The translations under genes were made by a program, and so were the position numbers. From positions 62,001 to 126,000 of the forward strand of contig NZ_BOMV01000007.1 of assembly GCF_016862375.1 (NCBI RefSeq): DNA of 64,000 bases. The letters are read 5' to 3'. The stretch comes from Paractinoplanes rishiriensis. GTDB lineage: Bacteria > Actinomycetota > Actinomycetes > Mycobacteriales > Micromonosporaceae. Positions 8,463-16,994 of this stretch are shown here, piece after piece (position 1 is the first letter of the stretch; each line of letters opens with the position of its first letter). The notes under the pieces are model-generated. The model searched no databases and was not told the DNA's origin. It saw nothing but the letters and a program-made list of their open reading frames with translations.

Positions 8463-8924
8463 ATGCGACGGTGTTGGTGGGCGCTGCCGGCGGCGGTCCT
8501 GGCGCTGAGTGGATGTTCGGTCGCCCACGACGTGCCGAGCGTCGAGGAGCGGCTGGTCGACGGCTTTCTGACGCCGCTGGCCGCGGCCGGGATGCCGGCG
8601 ACGATCGCCGAGACCTGCCGCTACGACCTGCCGGTCGACCAGCCGTGGCAGCTGAACACCGAGTTGCGGGTGGACGCTCCCCGGGTGCGGGTCGCCGAGG
8701 TGCTGAGCGGGCAGAACATGGTGCTGCGGCGCGACCGCGACCCGATGATCCTGCAGCAGTTCCAGGGCCGGCCCGGGGACGGCTGGAACGGCGTGCTGGA
8801 AGCCGCGGGCGAGAAGTCGGTCATCAAGCTCACCTACAACAACGCCGGCCGGGAGGACTGGGCCGGCGCGGTCGGCTGGGCCGAGGTCTGCCCGGACGGC
8901 CCCCACCCGGACCCGACACCCTAG
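8463..8924 (+). CDS. small secreted lipoprotein, function unknown
   Basis: 153 residues. A short lipoprotein signal is seen: basic MRRC, hydrophobic WWALPAAVLA, and lipobox LSGC with the acceptor Cys at residue 17. The mature part has no motif I recognise; it has one further Cys pair candidate (C56 and C145 region). Inferred to be membrane-anchored on the outer face. Stand-alone gene, divergent from the methyltransferase. Confidence 0.7.
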   Translation: MRRCWWALPAAVLALSGCSVAHDVPSVEERLVDGFLTPLAAAGMPATIAETCRYDLPVDQPWQLNTELRVDAPRVRVAEVLSGQNMVLRRDRDPMILQQFQGRPGDGWNGVLEAAGEKSVIKLTYNNAGREDWAGAVGWAEVCPDGPHPDPTP

Positions 8925-8998
8925 GGCGGGACCGGGCTGGACCGCGGCGGGCGTCACGGCCCCATCGGCCGGCCGTGCTCCCGGCCGAGCGGCCGGCT

Positions 8999-9033
8999 CC
9001 CACCGGGCCGCAGCGGGCGGACGGCCCGGTGGG
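8999..9033. terminator. terminator after the lipoprotein gene
   Basis: Perfect 12-bp stem, CCCACCGGGCCG at 8999-9010 pairing with 9022-9033, and an 11-base loop. It lies between convergent stops at 8924 and 9081 and can serve both genes. Confidence 0.65.
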
Positions 9034-9080
9034 TCGCCTGGCGGCAACTGCGGTCCGGGGACCGGTGCTCATGCGTACTT

Positions 9081-9812
9081 TCAAATGGTTTTTCGTAGTA
9101 TTTCGCTCAGCTCGAAACCGTTGCTGATCGTGTCGTCGGGGGTGGGGCCCAGGCCGGCGGGTTCGGATGCGGTGCGGGGGGAGCGCATCAGGATGGCGCG
9201 GGCCACGTCGGCCCGGCGGGCGCAGGCTATGTCGCGGCGGGGGCTGTCGCCGACGAACCAGCAGGATTCGGGTGGGATGCCCAGTTCGTCGGTGGCGTTC
9301 CAGATCATCTGGGGGTTGGGTTTGCGGACGCCGGCCTCGTTGCTGTAGATCTGCGCGGCGAACAGGCGGCCGATGCCAGCCCGGGCCAGGAAGTCGCGGT
9401 GCGCGGCGCCGGACAGCGTGTTGCTCACGACGGCCAGCGGGATGCCCGCGGCGAAGGCCGTCTCCAGCGCCTCGGGGACGCCGGGGCGCAGTTGCCAGCC
9501 GCTGCGGAAGGCCCAGTCGTAGCTCAGCCGCCGCACCGCGCCCCGCACCGGGACCCGCGCGGCCGGTGGCCAGCCGGGCAGCACGAAACGCTCCCACACC
9601 TCGGCCTGGCTCAGTTCGTCCGGCCAGTCCTCGTCGCGCCAGCGGGCCCAGGCCTCGGCGCCCTCGGTGAGCGCGCGCTGGATCTGGCCGGGGGTCAGCG
9701 CGCCGCGGCTCATGTTGTAGATGCGCAGCACCAGATCCGGCGGGGCGGCACGCTGCGGCGGCGCGTCGGCGAGCACGCCGCCGAAGTCGAGGAGGAGGGC
9801 GCCGGGCCGCAT
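9081..9812 (-). CDS. HAD-superfamily hydrolase
   Basis: 243 residues. HAD motifs appear in order: LLLDFGGVLA (motif I nucleophile Asp9; the usual second Asp is Gly), VVSNT (motif II), VRKPNPQM (motif III Lys) and FVGDSPRRDI (motif IV). The large helical cap between motifs I and II indicates subfamily I, like phosphoglycolate phosphatase or haloacid dehalogenase relatives. The Asp-to-Gly change also occurs in family members annotated as HAD-IA, so it does not by itself mean loss of activity. It starts two bases after the ROK gene ends and is probably the third gene of the CNNM-ROK-HAD operon. Confidence 0.8.
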   Translation of the reverse strand: MRPGALLLDFGGVLADAPPQRAAPPDLVLRIYNMSRGALTPGQIQRALTEGAEAWARWRDEDWPDELSQAEVWERFVLPGWPPAARVPVRGAVRRLSYDWAFRSGWQLRPGVPEALETAFAAGIPLAVVSNTLSGAAHRDFLARAGIGRLFAAQIYSNEAGVRKPNPQMIWNATDELGIPPESCWFVGDSPRRDIACARRADVARAILMRSPRTASEPAGLGPTPDDTISNGFELSEILRKTI

Positions 9813-9813
9813 G

Positions 9814-10584
9814 TCAGCGGGCGGTGCCCAGGGTCCAGGCGCGCACGCCGCCGACGATGCCGGCCGTGTTCGGCACCACCACCACGTCGTCGCCCATCCG
9901 CGCCAGCTGGGTGGCGGTGATCAGCCGGGAGTTGCCGCCGCCCAGATAAAGGCGGTCCCAGAGGAAGACCGGGCGCAGGCCCTCGACCACGTTGCGGACC
10001 CGGCGGGACCAGAGCGCGTCGCCCAGCCGGCGGCGCTCGTGCTCGCCGATGTAGGTGTCATAGCTCATCCCCCAGCGCACCGGCGCCTGCGACATCTCCA
10101 GGTGCGGGGCCAGCACGCCGCCGTCGAACAGGGCGCAGCCCAGGCCGGTGCCCAGGGTCAGCATCAGCTCGCAGCCGGTGCCCGCCACCACCCCGGCGCC
10201 GTGCACCTCGGCGTCGTTGAGCACCAGCGTGGGCAGGCCGAACGCCTCGGCCAGGGCGGTCCGCGCGTCGAAACCGTGCCAGGCGTCCACCAGCTCGGGA
10301 TCGACCCGGGTGCGCGGGCCACTGCGGGTCACGTAGTGCGGGGTGGCCACCACCACGCCGTGCCGCAGCATGCCGGGCATCCCGACGGTGACCCGGTCGG
10401 CGGTCGGCAGCCGCGCGCCGAGCTGCACCAGGGTCTTGACGAACAGTTCCGGCGGCAGCGGGTACGGCGTCGGCACGCGCAGCGGCTGGGCCCGCATGGT
10501 GCCCGCCTCGTCCAGCACGGAACCCTTGATGCCGCCCCCGCCGCAGTCGATCGTCAGGGTGAAAGCCACGCCGCCAGTTTGCAT
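9814..10584 (-). CDS. ROK-family sugar kinase (polyphosphate glucokinase-like)
   Basis: 256 residues. The start ATG 10584 has an excellent GGAGG seven bases away. The phosphate-binding opening TIDCGGGGIKGSVLDE is the ROK DxGGTxxK motif with an acidic end. LNDAEVHGAG carries the catalytic Asp, and LTLGTGLGCALFDGG is the second phosphate loop. The size and the DxGGxGIKG form recall polyphosphate glucokinase (PpgK). However, the long C-terminal PpgK polyphosphate motifs are not evident to me, so ATP- or polyP-dependent phosphorylation of a hexose is inferred only. Probably cotranscribed with the CNNM gene upstream. Confidence 0.75.
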   Translation of the reverse strand: MQTGGVAFTLTIDCGGGGIKGSVLDEAGTMRAQPLRVPTPYPLPPELFVKTLVQLGARLPTADRVTVGMPGMLRHGVVVATPHYVTRSGPRTRVDPELVDAWHGFDARTALAEAFGLPTLVLNDAEVHGAGVVAGTGCELMLTLGTGLGCALFDGGVLAPHLEMSQAPVRWGMSYDTYIGEHERRRLGDALWSRRVRNVVEGLRPVFLWDRLYLGGGNSRLITATQLARMGDDVVVVPNTAGIVGGVRAWTLGTAR

Positions 10585-10634
10585 GGAGGTCACCTCCCCG
10601 CACAGCAATTGTGACCCGTGCGCCGCCCCAGGGG

Positions 10635-11924
10635 CTAATCCGCGATCTCGGCCGTAGCCAGCGGTCGCAGCCGCACCCGGGTGATGGCCCGGCCGGTCAC
10701 CTCGACCACCTCGGCGGTGAACTCGGGCAGCGTCACCACCTCGCCGGGGTCGGTGGGGATGTGGCCCAGCGCGGCCAGCATCATGCCGGCGACCGTGGTG
10801 TAGTCGCCGTCCTCGTGCGCGTTGGTCTCGTCGTGCAGCCCGATGTCGGGCAGGTCGTGGATGGGGAACGAGCCCGGCATCAGCAGCGCGCCGTCGGCCT
10901 CGCGGATCACCGCGGCCACGTCCCGGTCGGTCTCGTCGTAGATCTCCCCCACGATCTCCTCGACCAGGTCCTCCATGGTGACGATGCCGTCGATGGCGCC
11001 GCGCTCGTCGACCACCATGGCGATCTGCTGCCGCTCGGCACGCATCTGCCGCAGCGCGTCGGACACCCGCAGCGTCTCGGGCAGGAACAGGCTGGGGCGG
11101 CACAGCGCGTCGACCGGGCCGTCCGCGTCGATCAGCTCGCGCAGGTGCACCACGCCGATCACGTCGTCCAGGCCGGCCGGGCCGACCACCGGCGCCCGGG
11201 AGTGCCCGCCGTCGAGCAGCAGACGGAGGGCGTCGTACGCCTTCATGCCGGTGGGCAGGCTGACCACGTCCCGCCGGGGCACCAGGATCTCGCGCAGGAT
11301 CCGGTCGGCGATCTCGAACGCGCCGCTGATGATCGTGCGCTGCTCGGCCGAGAAGTCCTGCTGGGCGGCCACCATGTCGCGGATCTCCTCGGTGGTGACC
11401 TCCTCGCGCTGGGCGGACGGGTCGCCGCCGGCCAGCCGCACCACCAGGTTGGTGGCGGCGCCGAGCAGCCACACCGCGGGCCGGGAGATCGCCGCGAGGA
11501 CGTCCAGCGGGCGGGCCACCAGCAGCGCCCAGCCCTCGCTGCGCTGCATCGCGATCCGCTTCGGCGCCAGCTCGCCGATCACCAGCGTGACGAAGGTGAG
11601 CGCGATGGTGACCAGCACGATCGCCGCCGGCCGGGCGGCGGTGCCGAGGAAGGCCAGATGCTTGATCAGCGGCTCGGACAGCGACACCGCGGCGGCCGCC
11701 GAGGCCAGGAAGCCGGCCAGCGTGATGCCGATCTGGATGGTGGCCAGGAACCGGTTCGGGTCGCGGGTCAGCCGGGCCAGCACCTTGCCGCTGCGGGACT
11801 GCCGCTCGAGCCGCTGCACCTGGCTGTCCCGCAGCGAGACCAGGGCCATCTCGCTCCCCGAGAACACCGCGTTGACCAGCACGAGCACCAGGACCAGGAC
11901 GATCTCTCCGGTGGTTCCACCCAT
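10635..11924 (-). CDS. CNNM/CorC-type membrane protein (DUF21-CBS-CBS-transporter-associated domain)
   Basis: 429 residues. Three to four membrane segments form DUF21 (residues 1-175; NAVFSGSEMAL and IGELAPKRIA are family signatures). A CBS pair follows at about 205-325 (LVPRRDVVSLP; MVVDERGAIDGIVTMEDLVEEIVGEIYDE is the usual CBS2-linker). A CorC/HlyC C-terminal domain covers about 345-420 (YTTVAGMMLAALG). Known: the CNNM family handles Mg2+ efflux or homeostasis; old 'hemolysin' names are historical. It heads the run CNNM-ROK-HAD. ATG 11924 has GGGAG seven bases upstream. Confidence 0.9.
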   Translation of the reverse strand: MGGTTGEIVLVLVLVLVNAVFSGSEMALVSLRDSQVQRLERQSRSGKVLARLTRDPNRFLATIQIGITLAGFLASAAAAVSLSEPLIKHLAFLGTAARPAAIVLVTIALTFVTLVIGELAPKRIAMQRSEGWALLVARPLDVLAAISRPAVWLLGAATNLVVRLAGGDPSAQREEVTTEEIRDMVAAQQDFSAEQRTIISGAFEIADRILREILVPRRDVVSLPTGMKAYDALRLLLDGGHSRAPVVGPAGLDDVIGVVHLRELIDADGPVDALCRPSLFLPETLRVSDALRQMRAERQQIAMVVDERGAIDGIVTMEDLVEEIVGEIYDETDRDVAAVIREADGALLMPGSFPIHDLPDIGLHDETNAHEDGDYTTVAGMMLAALGHIPTDPGEVVTLPEFTAEVVEVTGRAITRVRLRPLATAEIAD

Positions 11925-11991
11925 TACCCAGCTCCCGGCACAAATCGATCACGAGGGGAACAAGGTACCCAGAGTGGGGCCGCGCCGCTCG

Positions 11992-12891
11992 TCAGAACCG
12001 CGCGAATGAGCGGATCGGCATCCGCGGGCCGAACCGGGGTGCCGCGATGCCGCCACGGCCCAGCAACTCGCAGACCCGGCCGCGGTGGCCGCGGAACGGT
12101 TCCAGCAGCTCCAGCATCCGGGCGTCGGTGCCGCGCGGCTCGCCGGCCAGGCCCCAGGCCACCGTGTTGGGGATGTGGTAGTCACCGACGCTCACCGCGT
12201 CCGGGTCGCCGTGGACGGTGCGGACCACCTCGGCCGCCGTCCACGGGCCGATCCCGGGCAGCGCGACCAGGCGCCGGGTGGCGTCGGCGGCGTCGGTGCA
12301 GCGCTCCAGCCGCTCGGCGGCCAGCGCGGCGCGCAGCAGGGCCATGGTGCGCTTCTGCTCGACCCCGAACGGGTGGAACTCCCAGTAGGCCGTCGCCGCG
12401 ACCGCGGCGGGATCGGGTGGGAGGAGGAGATCGGCGTGGCCCGGCGCCGGCTCACCGAAATGCCGGCAGATTTTGCGGTACGCGCGAAAGGCCTCGGTGC
12501 CGGTGACCTTCTGCTCCAGCACGGCCCGCAGGAGACGGTGGAACAGCAGCCCGGTGGCCGGCAACCGGACCCCGGCGAACGTCCGGGCCAGGCGCTCGAC
12601 CAGCGGGTGGGCCGCGGCCAGGGCCGGGAAGCCGGTCAGGTCGTCGCGGAGGCCGGCGATCGCGTCGGCCCGCTCGACCAGCCAGTCGCGGCCCGGTCCG
12701 TAGCCGGTGGCGACCAGCTCACCGGCGGCGCGGGCCAGGTGCAGGGTGCCGGGGCCGGCCGGGGTGCGGGCGGCGAGCCAGAGCTCATCGGCGGTGACCC
12801 GGACGCACGGGTCGTGCCTGGGCACCTGCAGCGGGCCGAGCGTGGCGCCGAACTGATAGCGCTCGGGCGGGGTCAGCCGGCGGGGGGTCAC
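11992..12891 (-). CDS. AlkA-like DNA-3-methyladenine glycosylase (HhH-GPD)
   Basis: 299 residues, GTG start. The HhH-GPD core is seen: helix-hairpin-helix LVALPGIGPWTAAEVV, then VSVGDYHIPN, whose Asp is the catalytic residue of the superfamily. An LLRAVLEQKVTG helix earlier fits the AlkA/Ogg substrate pocket. An N-terminal beta domain is present. Known: these enzymes remove alkylated purines to start base-excision repair. There is no Ada domain and no iron-sulphur Cys cluster. It stands alone on the minus strand, between the CNNM operon and a strong terminator. Confidence 0.85.
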   Translation of the reverse strand: MTPRRLTPPERYQFGATLGPLQVPRHDPCVRVTADELWLAARTPAGPGTLHLARAAGELVATGYGPGRDWLVERADAIAGLRDDLTGFPALAAAHPLVERLARTFAGVRLPATGLLFHRLLRAVLEQKVTGTEAFRAYRKICRHFGEPAPGHADLLLPPDPAAVAATAYWEFHPFGVEQKRTMALLRAALAAERLERCTDAADATRRLVALPGIGPWTAAEVVRTVHGDPDAVSVGDYHIPNTVAWGLAGEPRGTDARMLELLEPFRGHRGRVCELLGRGGIAAPRFGPRMPIRSFARF

Positions 12892-12935
12892 CGGGAAACT
12901 GTGCCACCTCGACCCGCCACCCGGCCATAGGCAAG

Positions 12936-12973
12936 CCGATGGCCCTGACCGCGCTCCCGGTCAGGGCCATCGG
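12936..12973. terminator. strong intrinsic-type hairpin downstream of the repeat-protein operon
   Basis: Perfect 16-bp inverted repeat, CCGATGGCCCTGACCG at 12936-12951 and its complement at 12958-12973, loop of six. It lies in the 256-bp gap between the gene ending at 13148 and the glycosylase start. A second, weaker hairpin (GGACGAGG at 13080-13087 with 13100-13107) lies nearer the gene end. Nothing else was seen in the gap. Confidence 0.75.
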
Positions 12974-13147
12974 TGGGCGATCGGACACCCGAGTGATCCG
13001 GATCGCCGTTGGAGCCGGCCGCTGTTGTCGTCCGTCAGGGGGAAGGGCGACCGCCGGTGCCGACGGGGGGTCCCGGTCGGGACGAGGCCATGTCGGTGAC
13101 CTCGTCCGTCCCGGGTTCGGCTCCGGTTCTGCGGCGATGCTCCTCGA

Positions 13148-14458
13148 TCAGTTGCGGCGACCGCCGCGACCGCCGTTGTTGTTGCCGGCGTTGTTGTTGT
13201 TATTGCCGACGTTGATCCGCACCGCGTCGAAGGCCGGGGTCTGGTTGGCCCGCTCCATCATCGGGATCCGGTGCGAGCCGTCACCGGCCCACGAGGCGCA
13301 CTGCGCGGTACCGGCGGCCGGGATGCCGGGCACCTGGATGGTGACCGAGTCCGGCTGGGCGTCACCGCCGTTGTCCTCGGTCGCCACGAAGAACGCGGGG
13401 ACCGGAGCCGGGTCGGGAGCGTTGTTGGTGTTGCCCAGCAGCCGGCAGGCGGTGTGGAAGTGACCGCGCACCAGGCCGTTCTGCAGCACCGAGCTCTCCA
13501 CGTAGTAACCACCCTGGCCGGCCGCGAGGAACCGGTCACGGATCAGGTTGCGGGTGCTCACGACGAGGGTGAACGGCTGGTTCACACCGACGTTGTTGGG
13601 CGCCTGCACGATCAGCAGCGACGGGTTGTTGGCCGCGGCGCCGACCTCACCGAACTCGGTGGAGACGCACCGGTTGCCGAGCTGGAAGCCGTTGTGGGCC
13701 TCGAGGTCGCTGTCACCGCAGTTGTTGGTCAGGATGCCCAGGCCAACGCCCGGCGGCGGGTTGGTGGGAGCAGGCGCGGGCTCCTCGTCGTCGTTGTTGC
13801 CGCCGTTGTTGTCACCACCCTGCTGGCCGCCGTTGTTGTCGCCGCCCTGCTGGTTGTCGCCGCCCTGCTGGCCGTTGTCGCCGCCCTGGTTGTCGCCACC
13901 CTGCTGGTTGTCGCCACCCTGCTGGCCGTTGTCGCCGCCCTGGTTGTCGCCACCCTGCTGGTTGTCGCCGCCCTGCTGCTGGCCGTCGCCGCCCTGCTGC
14001 TGGCCGTCGCCGCCCGGCTGCTGGCCTTCGCCTTCGCCCTCAGCCGGCGCGGGCGCCGCAGAGCTGGGCGCGACGGTCGCCTGGCCGCCACCGCCGTTGC
14101 CGCCGTTGTTGCCGACGTTCTCCATGACCCACTGACGGCACCGCTGGCGGAGCGTCGCCGCGCTCACCGTGTTGCCGGCACCGTCGTCCGGGTGCTGGGT
14201 AACCCGGCCACCGTTGGTGGTGTACGAGTCGCGCCGGGTCTGGGTCGACAGCCGGGTCTGCGCCGGCCGCTCGATCCGGTCGCACTGGGCGAGAGCCCGG
14301 CGCTGAGTACGGTCGGTCGCCGCGTTCGAGACCTGTGTGACGGTGACGATGCCACCGAATACCACCAGGGTGGCAGCCACCGCGACGATCCGGCGACGGC
14401 CGCTGAACCAATTCGCCGCCCTACTGGTGGATGCGCGCCGGTACTTGGACCTTCGCAT
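13148..14458 (-). CDS. secreted/anchored Gln-Gly-Asp-Asn repeat protein
   Basis: 436 residues. The N-terminus is RRR followed by one hydrophobic helix (about 24-42), a type-II anchor or uncleaved signal. A region of about 90 residues with paired Cys follows. Next comes a 120-residue low-complexity block of GGDNQQ/GGDGQQQ units (about residues 140-230; DNA 13800-14040). After a proline linker there is a compact domain of about 200 residues with four Cys (NNCGDSD, NRCVSTEF, TACRLLG, AQCASWAG). It ends in a second Asn/Gly tail, NNNNNAGNNNGGRGG. I do not recognise the C-terminal domain. It is the last gene behind the lipoprotein and DUF4142 genes and is probably transcribed with them from the sigma-type promoter near 16.1 kb. 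The repeats read as a flexible cell-wall spacer. Confidence 0.7.
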   Translation of the reverse strand: MRRSKYRRASTSRAANWFSGRRRIVAVAATLVVFGGIVTVTQVSNAATDRTQRRALAQCDRIERPAQTRLSTQTRRDSYTTNGGRVTQHPDDGAGNTVSAATLRQRCRQWVMENVGNNGGNGGGGQATVAPSSAAPAPAEGEGEGQQPGGDGQQQGGDGQQQGGDNQQGGDNQGGDNGQQGGDNQQGGDNQGGDNGQQGGDNQQGGDNNGGQQGGDNNGGNNDDEEPAPAPTNPPPGVGLGILTNNCGDSDLEAHNGFQLGNRCVSTEFGEVGAAANNPSLLIVQAPNNVGVNQPFTLVVSTRNLIRDRFLAAGQGGYYVESSVLQNGLVRGHFHTACRLLGNTNNAPDPAPVPAFFVATEDNGGDAQPDSVTIQVPGIPAAGTAQCASWAGDGSHRIPMMERANQTPAFDAVRINVGNNNNNAGNNNGGRGGRRN

Positions 14459-14500
14459 TGGATGACACCTTTCTCTGTCGCGACCTGGACGTGGGGGGAC

Positions 14501-15277
14501 TTACCGCGCCCGGAAGATGCGCATGGTCGTGATGACGCCAACCACGAGAGCGGCGGCGAGGACTAGAAGAATTACCGTGGTGTTGACACCCGGGAGACCG
14601 CTGTTGGCGCTCGCGGCGGCGATCATCTGACCGTCGACCGGAACCGGTCCGCCAGCGCCCGCGGGAGCGGGAGCGGTGGGCAGCGCGCCATAGTCGACAA
14701 TCTCGCTGCTCTCGAGCAGCGTCATGTGCGTCATGACGAACTGGTTGGCCTGCTGGGCCAGCTGACGGACCGAGTCGTTCCGGGTGCTGGCCCGAATCGT
14801 CGCGATCGCCGGGAAGATGTTGCCGTGCGCCGCACGGAGACGGTCGATGAAGATCTGATCGAACGTCGTGGAGTTCGCCGCCCGCATCTCGTCGAGCCAG
14901 ATCTGCTGGGCCGCGTTCGGCACGTTCGGCAGCATGATGTCGAGCTTCTTCGCCACCGTACGGTCGAGGTTGTCGAGCACCACGTGCTGCGCGGCGATCG
15001 ACTTGCCGATGTTGACGACGCGCGGGTCGTCCGACTTCTCCACGGCCATGTTGCCGGCGGGGATCTCCCAGAGCCCGGCGAGCCGGACCTTGATGACGAA
15101 GTCCCGATCGGCTGCACTGACCGCACCGACGCCACGATCCTTGAAGGTCGTCGCCGGAACGGGGATCCCGTCCGCTGCCTGCGCCGGGGCCACCGGTGCC
15201 AGCAGGACGGTCAGGACCATCGCCGAGACACCCACCAGCCAGCGCTGCAACTGGCGAGAGGAGCGGACGGCTCTCAT
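14501..15277 (-). CDS. DUF4142-family secreted protein with C-terminal membrane anchor
   Basis: 258 residues. Signal peptide with a cleavage-like APVAPAQA end (about residue 34). The helical DUF4142 (ferritin-like four-helix) region follows: DRDFVIKVRLAGLWEI, NIGKSIAAQHVVLDNLDRTVAKKL and NQFVMTHMTLLESSE. After a Pro/Ala/Gly linker comes a hydrophobic helix (about 230-250) and a short basic tail RIFRAR, so the protein is tethered outside the membrane. Known: the function of DUF4142 is unclear; it is often stress-linked. Gaps of 42 bp downstream and 48 bp upstream suggest one operon with its neighbours. Confidence 0.8.
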   Translation of the reverse strand: MRAVRSSRQLQRWLVGVSAMVLTVLLAPVAPAQAADGIPVPATTFKDRGVGAVSAADRDFVIKVRLAGLWEIPAGNMAVEKSDDPRVVNIGKSIAAQHVVLDNLDRTVAKKLDIMLPNVPNAAQQIWLDEMRAANSTTFDQIFIDRLRAAHGNIFPAIATIRASTRNDSVRQLAQQANQFVMTHMTLLESSEIVDYGALPTAPAPAGAGGPVPVDGQMIAAASANSGLPGVNTTVILLVLAAALVVGVITTMRIFRAR

Positions 15278-15325
15278 TTCTCACGACCTCCGAATTCCGC
15301 GGGTTTCTGAAGAAAGAGACTCGGG

Positions 15326-16027
15326 TCAGTAGCTGTAGTCGCTACCGGCACCGCCGGCGTCGCCGGACTCGGATTCCTCGGCGTCGTCCTTGGGCGGCGC
15401 CACCGGCTTGGAGACCGGCGGGAGACACGTCAGGTTCTTGGCGCCGTCCGGCTTGATGACGAACCACTTGCCGCCGACGTTCTGGCCCTTCCACTGACCG
15501 GCCTTCTTGTCGCCGATGTAGAAGTAGACCGGCCAGCCCTTGACCGTCAGCTGCTTGGTGCCGTCCGCCCGGGTGACCGTCCCGACCAGCTCCTGGTCGA
15601 CACCGTCGACCTCGGGCTCGCCGTCGTTGGTCAGCGCCGGCGGCCAGATCTCGGCGCACTCGCCGTTGCAGTTGGACTTCGACGGGTTGTCGCCGTCGTC
15701 GTCGAAGCGGTAGAGGACCATGCCCTCTTCGCTCTCGATGACCTCACCCATCCGCTTGACCTCGGAGCCCACCAGCTTCGCGGTGATCTGCTCCTCGGGG
15801 AGATCGGTGACGGCGTCGGCGCCCGGCGGCTCGGTGGCGTCCGGGTCGGCCTGCGCAATCGGGTCGGCTGTCGACGTCGCCTCGGGCGACGCGGCGCCGG
15901 CATCGGCGGCCTCCTGGGCGTTGCCGTAGTCAGCGGCGTCGTATCCGGTCGGGGCACAGCCGGACAGTGCGAATGCCGCGGCGATGGCAGCGCCTACGAC
16001 CATCAACTTTCGCTTCTCGGGTACCAA
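15326..16027 (-). CDS. COG4315 lipoprotein with two YxFxxD repeats
   Basis: 233 residues if read from TTG 16027, which has GGAGG five bases upstream and gives a textbook lipoprotein signal (PEKRKLMVVG... ALSGC, acceptor Cys about 24). ATG 16051 is an alternative with a poor ribosome site. After an acidic Ala/Asp/Pro linker there are two copies of the PF03640 secreted repeat: LYRFDDDGDNPSKSNC-CAEIWPP and VYFYIGDK-GQWKGQNVGGKW. Both Y-x-F/Y-x-x-D motifs are intact. Known: COG4315 proteins are extracytoplasmic, often beside electron-transfer or stress genes, with unproven ligand. It is the first gene of a three-gene unit next to the ECF/anti-sigma pair. Confidence 0.8.
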   Translation of the reverse strand: MVPEKRKLMVVGAAIAAAFALSGCAPTGYDAADYGNAQEAADAGAASPEATSTADPIAQADPDATEPPGADAVTDLPEEQITAKLVGSEVKRMGEVIESEEGMVLYRFDDDGDNPSKSNCNGECAEIWPPALTNDGEPEVDGVDQELVGTVTRADGTKQLTVKGWPVYFYIGDKKAGQWKGQNVGGKWFVIKPDGAKNLTCLPPVSKPVAPPKDDAEESESGDAGGAGSDYSY

Positions 16028-16085
16028 CGTGCCCTCCAGTGATTCCTGCATCTGGCGTTTCCGGGCAGTAGTACGGGGACTGGGG

Positions 16086-16114
16086 TCGACGCGGTTCGAA
16101 GTAGGGCCGATCAA
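16086..16114 (-). promoter_or_regulatory. candidate ECF promoter of the lipoprotein operon
   Basis: On the minus strand, TTGATC (16114-16109) is followed after 17 bases by CGTCGA (16091-16086), some 60 bases before the TTG start. The same pair of elements, with 18-base spacing, precedes the neighbouring sigma gene. CGTC is the common ECF -10 core. Confidence 0.5.
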
Positions 16115-16163
16115 TTTCCTTAAGTTTGTTTGAACCACCCCGGAGCTGGCCCGGAGCACGGCA

Positions 16164-16192
16164 AAGGGCCCGGCCGAAACGGCCGGGCCCTT
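16164..16192. terminator. terminator after the anti-sigma gene
   Basis: Perfect 13-bp stem AAGGGCCCGGCCG (16164-16176) / complement (16180-16192), AAA loop. The run A-A-G on one side and C-T-T on the other gives a short U tract on the minus transcript. It separates the sigma/anti-sigma operon from the lipoprotein operon. Confidence 0.85.
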
Positions 16193-16217
16193 GCTGACGA
16201 GCCTGTTTCCGGGTCGG

Positions 16218-16994
16218 TTACTGCGGCACCTGGACCAGCGTGTCGCCGCTGCTGACCTCCTGCACCTGGATGTAGGCGATGTTCTCCCGCGCGGTGGCGG
16301 TGACCGCCTGCAGCATCAGCGGCTCCGGGTTGGCGGCGGTGCCCCAGCCCCGGTCACCGACGGCCCAGGAGATGAGCGGCTCGGTGGTGCCGTCGGTGTG
16401 CCGGGCAACCAGCCGGCAGACGATCGGGCCCTTGATGTTGGAGATCGCGAACGAGATCTGGGTGCCCCAGTCCTTCTTCTCCAGGGCCACGTCCGCACTC
16501 ACCCCGGACCGTGGGTCCTGTCCGCTGTACTTCTGGCCGGCGAGCTCGGGGCCACCGACGCCGGCACCGCCCGTACTGGGCGGCAGTGGGTCGAGCTGGC
16601 TCGAGTCGCGCTGGACGACGTTGCCACCGCCCGGCGAGTTCTGGTCGGGGGCGAACCAGCGGCCACCGGCGAACAGTGCGCCGATCGACAGCATGGCGAA
16701 CACGACCACGGCGGCGGCCAGCGAGTACAGCCGGCGGCTGTTGGCCCGGCGGCGCTCGACCTTGACCTCGCCCAGCATCTTCTGCAGGACGACGCCGTCC
16801 TGCCGGGACTCTTCGGCCGCGATCACCGAGCCGGCATCGACGTCCGCCAGCAGGTCAGCGACCTGCACGAACGACTCCAGCTCGAAGGCGCATCGCGGGC
16901 ACTCGATGAGGTGGTCCTCGAAGCGCGCGGCGTCGCGTTCGTCCAGCACCCCCAGTGCATACGACGCGACGTCGTAGTGCTCTTCCTGCGTCAT
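16218..16994 (-). CDS. zinc-finger anti-sigma factor with single transmembrane helix
   Basis: 258 residues. N-terminal ZAS domain: an early EEHYDVASYALGVL helix, then H-L-I-E-C-P-R-C, i.e. HxxxCxxC (about 28-35). One membrane segment follows (about 93-112), then an extracytoplasmic beta-rich domain. Known: such proteins hold their cognate ECF sigma factor at the membrane until an envelope signal triggers release. Its ATG shares one base with the sigma stop (TAATG), giving stoichiometric coupled synthesis. The outer domain resembles RskA-like sensors only loosely. Confidence 0.88.
   Translation of the reverse strand: MTQEEHYDVASYALGVLDERDAARFEDHLIECPRCAFELESFVQVADLLADVDAGSVIAAEESRQDGVVLQKMLGEVKVERRRANSRRLYSLAAAVVVFAMLSIGALFAGGRWFAPDQNSPGGGNVVQRDSSQLDPLPPSTGGAGVGGPELAGQKYSGQDPRSGVSADVALEKKDWGTQISFAISNIKGPIVCRLVARHTDGTTEPLISWAVGDRGWGTAANPEPLMLQAVTATARENIAYIQVQEVSSGDTLVQVPQ

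Noticed and set aside
13079-13107. Second terminator hairpin close to the repeat-protein gene
   Set aside because: Only an 8-bp stem with a 12-base loop; the 16-bp hairpin at 12936-12973 is far stronger, so this one is mentioned but not called.
13800-14040. Regular repeats that might suggest a CRISPR array
   Set aside because: Units are short, contiguous, in frame and encode GGDNQQ peptides; there are no unique spacers and no cas genes.
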